38,159 nucleotides of DNA from Pararhizobium mangrovi (GTDB taxonomy: Bacteria > Pseudomonadota > Alphaproteobacteria > Rhizobiales > Rhizobiaceae): positions 1 to 38,159 of the forward strand of contig NZ_VHLH01000011.1 in assembly GCF_006516965.1 (NCBI RefSeq), in the 5' to 3' direction. This document shows, piece by piece, positions 31,643 through 38,159 of the stretch. The notes beneath the pieces were generated by a model. That model did not search any database and had not been told where the DNA came from. It saw only the letters and a list, made by a program, of their open reading frames with translations. Made by a program: the position numbers and the translations under genes. Numbering within the stretch: position 1 is the stretch's first letter; each line of letters begins with the position of its first letter.

Positions 31643-32497
31643 GTGAGCCAGCTCAGACTTTTCGCCACCGGCAGCGAAGCCGAAATCGCCGACCTGTTCG
31701 ACCGCATGAGCGGCCTCTTCGAGGACGATGGATACGCGCTGTCGACGCGCGAACGTGACGAAGCACGCGATATCTGGGAGATCTCGATCTATTTCGCGGA
31801 GGAAGACGAGGAAACGGTTCGCAAACGGCTCGATCCGCTCGGCGCCGAATTCGAGCGCGAGGTTCTGCCGGAGATCGACTGGGTGGCGAAATCGCTCGAA
31901 GGCCTTTCGCCGGTGCGCGCCGGTCGTTTCCTCGTTCACGGTTCGCATGATCGCGAGCGCGTCCGGCCGTGCGATGTCGCCATCGAGATAGAGGCGGGCC
32001 AGGCCTTCGGCACCGGCCACCACGGCACGACCGCCGGCTGTCTCGAGATGATCGAAGCCGAGCACAAGCGTCGCCGCTTCGTGCGCGCCCTTGATCTCGG
32101 AACGGGAAGCGGCGTGCTCGCCATCGCGATTCGCAAGCTCCAGCCGATGCGCGTTCTCGCGACCGATATCGACCCGATCGCCACGCGCGTGGCGAAGCGC
32201 AATCTCCGCGACAACGCCGTGATCCACGATGTCCGGGTAGAGACGGCGGCAGGCTTCCACGCTCCGTGCTTCGCCGAGGAAGGGCCCTTCGACCTCGTCG
32301 TCGCGAACATCCTGGCAAGACCGCTGATGCGCATGGCCCCGGCTATCCGCAACCATCTGGCACCCCACGGTTCGGTGGTGCTTTCGGGCATATTGGCCAG
32401 CCAGCGGTGGAAAGTGCTGGCAGCCTTCAATGCTCAGGGCTTCGCCCATCGGCGCACGCTATGGCGCGGCGAATGGGTGACGCTGCTGCTCCAATAG
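31643..32497 (+). CDS. prmA: Ribosomal protein L11 methyltransferase (GTG start)
   Basis: A 284-residue SAM-dependent methyltransferase that trimethylates ribosomal protein L11. An N-terminal L11-recognition domain (MSQLRLFATGSEAEIADLFD ...) precedes the catalytic domain. The family motif GTGHHGTT is near residue 127, and SAM motif I LDLGTGSGVL is near 149-158, followed by ATDIDP and the NILARPL (NPP-like) motif. Only GTG codons open the expected N-terminus: the GTG at 31643 yields MSQLRLF, like known rhizobial PrmA starts; another GTG lies two codons earlier. The open frame runs upstream another 600 bp inside the antisense of creA, which is a shadow. It ends just before a bidirectional terminator. 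Confidence 0.9.
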   Translation: MSQLRLFATGSEAEIADLFDRMSGLFEDDGYALSTRERDEARDIWEISIYFAEEDEETVRKRLDPLGAEFEREVLPEIDWVAKSLEGLSPVRAGRFLVHGSHDRERVRPCDVAIEIEAGQAFGTGHHGTTAGCLEMIEAEHKRRRFVRALDLGTGSGVLAIAIRKLQPMRVLATDIDPIATRVAKRNLRDNAVIHDVRVETAAGFHAPCFAEEGPFDLVVANILARPLMRMAPAIRNHLAPHGSVVLSGILASQRWKVLAAFNAQGFAHRRTLWRGEWVTLLLQ

Positions 32498-32500
32498 AAA

Positions 32501-32526
32501 AAGGCGGCACCCGAGGGCACCGCCTT
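32501..32526. terminator. Bidirectional terminator between prmA and the DUF1127-like gene
   Basis: AAGGCGG (32501-32507) pairs with CCGCCTT (32520-32526); CCC/GGG pair inside. On the minus strand the stem runs into TTTTT, so it best serves the DUF1127-like gene. It starts three bases after the prmA stop. Confidence 0.8.
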
Positions 32527-32549
32527 CAACGATTCGAACTCTGGGAGCC

Positions 32550-32723
32550 TTAGAACAGAAAGCCCGACGTGCCCTCGCGGCGAAGCTCGTCGCGCGTACG
32601 GCCGAGGGCGCGCAGGCTCTCGTCGTCGAGCGTGAGAAGATGTCCGTTCACGTAGCGGCGCACCTGCTTCTCGCGGGCGCTCACCATGCGGTCGAAAGCG
32701 GTACGGAAGATCGTGTTGCGCAT
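32550..32723 (-). CDS. DUF1127-like microprotein 4 (57 aa)
   Basis: A 57-residue protein: MRNTIFRTAFDRMVSAREKQ, VRRYVNGHLLTLDDESLRAL, GRTRDELRREGTSGFLF. The core R.K.VRRYV...LL.LDDE.LRALG..R.EL resembles the longer DUF1127 subgroup. It is less similar to the three copies at 6.3-7.4 kb than they are to each other. AAGGGA lies about 12 nt before the ATG, rather far. It is monocistronic, convergent with prmA, and divergent from the aminopeptidase gene across a 216-bp spacer that holds a dyad element. Confidence 0.78.
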   Translation of the reverse strand: MRNTIFRTAFDRMVSAREKQVRRYVNGHLLTLDDESLRALGRTRDELRREGTSGFLF

Positions 32724-32827
32724 CTCGAATGTTCCCTTGGAATGATCTGTTCAAATCCTCCACGAGCCTCAAGATAAACGTTTCCGAGCGAATTTGGAGA
32801 CGGAAGGATGCATGGGAGCCTTGCAGC

Positions 32828-32843
32828 TTTCGCATGTGCGAAA
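32828..32843. promoter_or_regulatory. Dyad operator candidate in the DUF1127-like/aminopeptidase spacer
   Basis: TTTCGCA (32828-32834) and TGCGAAA (32837-32843) form a perfect inverted repeat with a 2-bp centre. It lies about 105 bp upstream of the DUF1127-like gene and about 100 bp before the aminopeptidase gene. Nearby on the minus strand is TGCTGCACTGCGATTG, a partial likeness to the boxes at 5.9-6.7 kb. No confident -35/-10 pair is seen. Confidence 0.4.
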
Positions 32844-32939
32844 TAACAATCGCAGTGCAGCATGACATGCTTTCGCTTGAAAAGCGCTCTTCCGCGGCCA
32901 TGTGCCCTACGCAGACCCGGTCAACGACGAGGTGCGCCC

Positions 32940-34778
32940 ATGTTCCAGTCCTTTCGAAGCAGCACTTCGCCCGATAACGGCCGCGCTCGCATCACCGCCC
33001 TTCGCGAGCGTTTCGAGGCAATGAACGTCGACGCGGTGCTCGTGCCGCGTGCGGACGAGTTCCAGGGCGAATACGTCCCCGCCTCCGCCGAGCGGCTTGC
33101 CTGGCTGACGGGCTTCACGGGCTCGGCCGGCATGGCGCTCGTCCTGCGCGAGCGTGCACTGGTCTTCGTCGACGGACGCTACACGACACAACTCGCCGAA
33201 CAGGTCGATCCGGCCGTGTTCGAAGCCGCGAACCTCATCGACGAACCGCCGTCCTGCTGGATCGAGACCAAGGCGCCGGCCGGCCTCAGGCTCGGCATCG
33301 ATCCATGGCTCCACACTCCGCGCGAGGTCGAGCGCCTGCGCACGGCGCTCGAAGCGGTCGAGGGCGATCTCGTGCTGCTCGATGCCAACCCGGTCGACGC
33401 CATCTGGACCGATCGTCCCGCGGCCCCCGCTGCTGCGATCGTCCTGCAACCGGACGCGAATGCCGGGCGTTCGGCGGCCGACAAGATCGCCGACATGCGC
33501 GAGATCGTCCGTGACAAGAAGGCACAGGCCTGCCTCTTCACCGATCCGTCCTCGGTCGCCTGGCTCCTCAACATACGCGGCAACGACGTTCCGCATACGC
33601 CCCATCCGCTGGCACGTGCCATCCTGCCGCTCGAAGGCAAGCCGACGCTCTTCGTCGAAGCCTTAAAACTCGACGGCGAGGCGAAGGACGCCCTCCAGGC
33701 GCTCGTCGAGATCCGCGAACCCGGCGAATTCCTGATCGAAGTTCGCGAACTGGGAGAACAGGGTCGCTCCGTCCTCGCCGATCCGGCGCTCACGCCCCAT
33801 GCCTGCATCGAAGCCCTTCGCGAAAACGGCGGCAAACTCGTCGAGGGCACGGATCCGGCTCGGCTACCGCGCGCAGTCAAGAACGAAGCCGAATGCGACG
33901 GTGCGCGCTCCGTCCACCGGCAGGACGGCGTCGCCGTAACCAACTTCCTCGCGTGGCTCGACCGGCAGGAGGCCGGCTCCGTCGACGAGATCACGGCGGC
34001 CAAACGGCTCGAGCAAAGCCGCTCCGAAATCGGCCGCAGCATGCAGATGCCGCTTCGCGACATTTCCTTCGACACGATCTCCGGTGCCGGGCCGCACGCC
34101 GCCCTGCCCCACTACCGCGTCGACGAGACGAGCAACCGCACGCTCGATGCCGGCGAACTCTATCTCGTCGATTCGGGAGGGCAATACACGGCCGGCACGA
34201 CGGACATCACCCGTACGGTCGCCGTCGGCGCACCGAACCGGGAAACGATCGCCTTCTTCACCCGTGTCCTCAAGGGCATGATCGCGATTACCCGGCTGCG
34301 CTTTCCTGCCGGTACGCGCGGCGTGGACATCGATGCGTTCGCTCGCACGGCACTCTGGCAAGCGGGCGCCGACTATGCCCACGGCACGGGCCACGGCGTC
34401 GGCTCGTACCTGTCCGTCCATGAAGGACCGCAGACGATCTCGCGGCGCGGCATGCAGGAACTGATACCCGGCATGATCGTCTCCAACGAACCGGGCTACT
34501 ACCGCGAGGGTGCCTTCGGCATCCGCATCGAAAACCTGCTTCTCGTGCACGAACCGCGCGAGATCCCGGGCGGCGACAAGCCGATGCTCGGCTTCGAAAC
34601 GCTGACGCTGGCACCGATCGATCGCCGCCTCGTCGACCCCGACCTGCTTTCGGAAGCCGAACGCGCCTGGCTCGACGCCTATCACGCCCGGGTCCAGGAA
34701 GAACTCGCACCGCTGATCGACGACGAACAGACGCGTGCCTGGCTGGACCGGGCGACGGCGCCCTTGTCGGCAAGCTGA
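32940..34778 (+). CDS. Aminopeptidase P family (Xaa-Pro aminopeptidase), three-domain form
   Basis: A 612-residue cytosolic metallopeptidase that removes N-terminal residues before proline. Two creatinase-like N-terminal domains come first (about 20-160 and 165-310), then the pita-bread catalytic domain (about 320-540). The dimetal ligands are present: Asp in LVDSGGQY, Asp in TTDITRTV, His in TGHGVGSYLSVHEGP, Glu in VSNEPGYY and Glu in RIENLLLV. A C-terminal helical segment of 60 residues completes the protein. Length and domain order match the three-domain eukaryote-like aminopeptidase P found widely in alphaproteobacteria. The ATG (MFQSFRS) is preceded by GAGG; an in-frame start 78 nt upstream falls in the promoter spacer and is unlikely. 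Confidence 0.93.
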   Translation: MFQSFRSSTSPDNGRARITALRERFEAMNVDAVLVPRADEFQGEYVPASAERLAWLTGFTGSAGMALVLRERALVFVDGRYTTQLAEQVDPAVFEAANLIDEPPSCWIETKAPAGLRLGIDPWLHTPREVERLRTALEAVEGDLVLLDANPVDAIWTDRPAAPAAAIVLQPDANAGRSAADKIADMREIVRDKKAQACLFTDPSSVAWLLNIRGNDVPHTPHPLARAILPLEGKPTLFVEALKLDGEAKDALQALVEIREPGEFLIEVRELGEQGRSVLADPALTPHACIEALRENGGKLVEGTDPARLPRAVKNEAECDGARSVHRQDGVAVTNFLAWLDRQEAGSVDEITAAKRLEQSRSEIGRSMQMPLRDISFDTISGAGPHAALPHYRVDETSNRTLDAGELYLVDSGGQYTAGTTDITRTVAVGAPNRETIAFFTRVLKGMIAITRLRFPAGTRGVDIDAFARTALWQAGADYAHGTGHGVGSYLSVHEGPQTISRRGMQELIPGMIVSNEPGYYREGAFGIRIENLLLVHEPREIPGGDKPMLGFETLTLAPIDRRLVDPDLLSEAERAWLDAYHARVQEELAPLIDDEQTRAWLDRATAPLSAS

Positions 34779-34782
34779 CGCT

Positions 34783-35085
34783 TCAACCGAACGCGGCGCG
34801 CAGGCCGACGACCGCGATCCATCCGACGAGGAGCATCACCGGAACGGGCGCGCGCAACGCCACGACGAAGGCCAGAACCAGCGCGATCGCCTCGGCCGGC
34901 CCCTTGGAAACGAGCGCCGGGGCAACCAGCGTCGTCAGCACCGCGGCTGGCACGGCGTCGAACGCCTGTTCGATGCGTGGCGGTAGCGGCCGGAAACGGG
35001 CGAGCAGCACGTGGCCGCCGGCGCGCGCTGCATAGCTCACCAGCGCTCCGCCGGCGATGACGCCAAGGAGGGTTCCCGTATGCAT
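34783..35085 (-). CDS. azlD: AzlD-type branched-chain amino-acid transport subunit
   Basis: A 100-residue membrane protein with three to four hydrophobic helices (LLGVIAGGALVSYAARAGG; AVPAAVLTTLVAPALVS; AIALVLAFVVALRAPVPVMLLVGWIAVVGLR). It is the small partner of AzlC; the pair exports branched-chain amino acids or analogues (azaleucine resistance in Bacillus, BrnFE in Corynebacterium). Its ATG overlaps the AzlC stop as TGATG, so translation is coupled. A TTG one codon earlier is possible but less likely. It converges on the aminopeptidase gene, four bases away. Confidence 0.9.
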   Translation of the reverse strand: MHTGTLLGVIAGGALVSYAARAGGHVLLARFRPLPPRIEQAFDAVPAAVLTTLVAPALVSKGPAEAIALVLAFVVALRAPVPVMLLVGWIAVVGLRAAFG

Positions 35086-35819
35086 CAACGCTCACCGTTT
35101 CCCTCTGCCGTGGCAAGTTCTCCCGTCGCCTCGACGTTCGGCGGAAGCATCGCCGCGACCGCCACGCCCGCCAGCGCGCCTATGCTGATGTGCCAGGGCG
35201 AACCGATGAAGTGAAACGCCAGTATCGTCGCCGCGCCGCTCGTCACGACGACCGGCAGCCAGCGCGGTCGCGCGCGAAACGCCATGACGAGGCCGAGGAA
35301 GTAGAGCGGCAGAAGGAAATCCAGCCCGAGCGCTTCCGGGTGCTCGATCAGCCGGCCGAAGAGCGCTCCCGCGAGCGAACCGGCGAGCCAGCATCCGTAG
35401 ATCGGCGCCGCGACGCCGAAGTACCATGCGAAGGTTACTTTTCGGCCCTGTTCGGCACGGCGCTCCGTCTCGGCGAATTGCGGATCGACGAGGAAGAAGA
35501 AGGCGAGCGCCTGGCGCCAGAAGCCGAAATGCGAAAGGTGTCTTCCGCAGGTCGCCGAATAGAGAAGATGGCGAAGGTTCACTGCAAGGATCGAAAGCAC
35601 GATGACCCACGGGGCCACATGCGTGCCGAGAAGCTGCAGCGCGACCATCTGCGCCGCCCCGCCATACATGCCGGCACTCATGACGACCGTTTCCACCGTG
35701 TTGAGGCCGTGATCCACCGCCAACGCGCCGAAGAGAACGGCGAAGGGCCCGAGCGAAAGCAGAACCGGAGGCGTGCGAGCGGCACCTTCGAGGAAGGCGC
35801 GGGCGCTGGAAGTCGTCAT
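35085..35819 (-). CDS. azlC: AzlC-type branched-chain amino-acid exporter subunit
   Basis: A 244-residue polytopic protein of the AzlC family, with about seven helices. The conserved AzlC features are seen: an N-terminal GPFAVLFGALAV helix, then MSAGMYGGAAQMVALQLLG, VNLRHLLYSA, and WYFGVAAPIYGCWLAGSL. It forms the large subunit of the AzlCD exporter with AzlD, whose start overlaps its stop by one base. Substrate range cannot be told; methionine and branched-chain amino acids are usual. No Lrp- or LysR-type regulator lies beside it. Confidence 0.92.
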   Translation of the reverse strand: MTTSSARAFLEGAARTPPVLLSLGPFAVLFGALAVDHGLNTVETVVMSAGMYGGAAQMVALQLLGTHVAPWVIVLSILAVNLRHLLYSATCGRHLSHFGFWRQALAFFFLVDPQFAETERRAEQGRKVTFAWYFGVAAPIYGCWLAGSLAGALFGRLIEHPEALGLDFLLPLYFLGLVMAFRARPRWLPVVVTSGAATILAFHFIGSPWHISIGALAGVAVAAMLPPNVEATGELATAEGNGER

Positions 35820-35899
35820 CGAAAACTCCGGTTGACGGGAGACATGCAGGTCGCGCGAACATCACCGGAACGCACCGGCGATCGCAAGGGGCGTGCCGC

Positions 35900-38053
<2,154 letters not shown>

Positions 38054-38054
38054 T

Positions 38055-38086
38055 TAGAGCCTTTCAGTTTTATACGGAAACGCTCT
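38055..38086. repeat. Interspersed palindromic repeat, copy 2, in the ligA leader
   Basis: AGAGC/GCTCT and TTTC/GAAA form arms around AGTTTTATACG, with one C-C mismatch. It shares TAGAGC.TTTC.G.TTTTATACG with the copy at 12866. It lies directly upstream of the ligA start, so it supplies the ribosome binding site of the longer LigA form. Confidence 0.5.
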
Positions 38087-38112
38087 GCCGACCCTGTTTG
38101 CGTCAGGACCGA

Positions 38113-38158
38113 GACGGATGGCGACGAGCGTACTGGTGGTACGGTCGAGCCATCCGTC
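38113..38158. other. Long imperfect hairpin at the window edge
   Basis: GACGGATGGC (38113-38122) pairs with GCCATCCGTC (38149-38158). An inner CGTAC/GTACG adds a second stem. It may be a terminator or part of an RNA gene running out of the window; the sequence ends here. Confidence 0.35.
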
Positions 38159-38159
38159 G

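Overview
The window looks like chromosomal core DNA from an alphaproteobacterium, most likely order Hyphomicrobiales (Rhizobiales). It is GC-rich with strongly biased codon use. It carries DUF1127 microproteins, TrmFO, a ~1240-residue AsmA protein, a DUF6894 protein, a PHA-system protein and a rhizobial-type LigA. No phage, insertion sequence, plasmid, CRISPR or rRNA sequence was seen. The genus cannot be fixed from sequence alone.

Layout: (1) 0.1-5.4 kb: an MDR oxidoreductase, an SDR, cysteine synthase, a GNAT and trigger factor, with a strong hairpin between the convergent GNAT and tig genes. (2) 5.5-7.5 kb: tRNA-Leu(UAG), then a dense RNA/microprotein region. It holds a predicted sRNA whose three consecutive stem-loops each present a CCUCCUCCC (anti-Shine-Dalgarno) loop, and three tandem genes for 46-47-residue DUF1127 proteins. 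Three near-identical promoter blocks precede the sRNA and the first two DUF1127 genes, and another CCCUCCU-loop hairpin follows the second. (3) 7.6-14.3 kb: trmFO, facing a giant asmA-like gene and an FAD-linked oxidase. (4) 14.5-21.1 kb: a ClC-CBS channel protein and an RND efflux pair (adaptor and pump); the pump has an unusual ~105-residue charged N-terminal extension. (5) 21.3-25.1 kb: SCO, a second ClC, a PCu(A)C chaperone and a CtaG-type protein, together a copper-delivery set for cytochrome oxidase. Three 23-bp iterons lie in the divergent region between the RND genes and SCO. (6) 25.4-30.9 kb: a secreted PRC-barrel protein, UvrD helicase, DUF6894, a Crp-family regulator, a GNAT and a PHA-system protein. 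(7) 30.9-38.1 kb: CreA, PrmA, a fourth DUF1127-like microprotein, aminopeptidase P, AzlC/AzlD and LigA. LigA has a shortened zinc-finger cysteine pair.

The most interesting unit is 5.85-7.5 kb. Triple anti-SD stem-loop RNAs next to DUF1127 genes resemble the 'cuckoo'/CcsR RNAs and the DUF1127 protein CcaF1 of Rhodobacter. DUF1127 genes co-regulated with sRNAs by a LysR-type regulator are known from Brucella (VtlR). Here sRNA and DUF1127 genes share a TTGCRSTGCACAA-N17-TATYTW promoter block, which suggests one regulon. The sequence features are seen directly; the function is inference.
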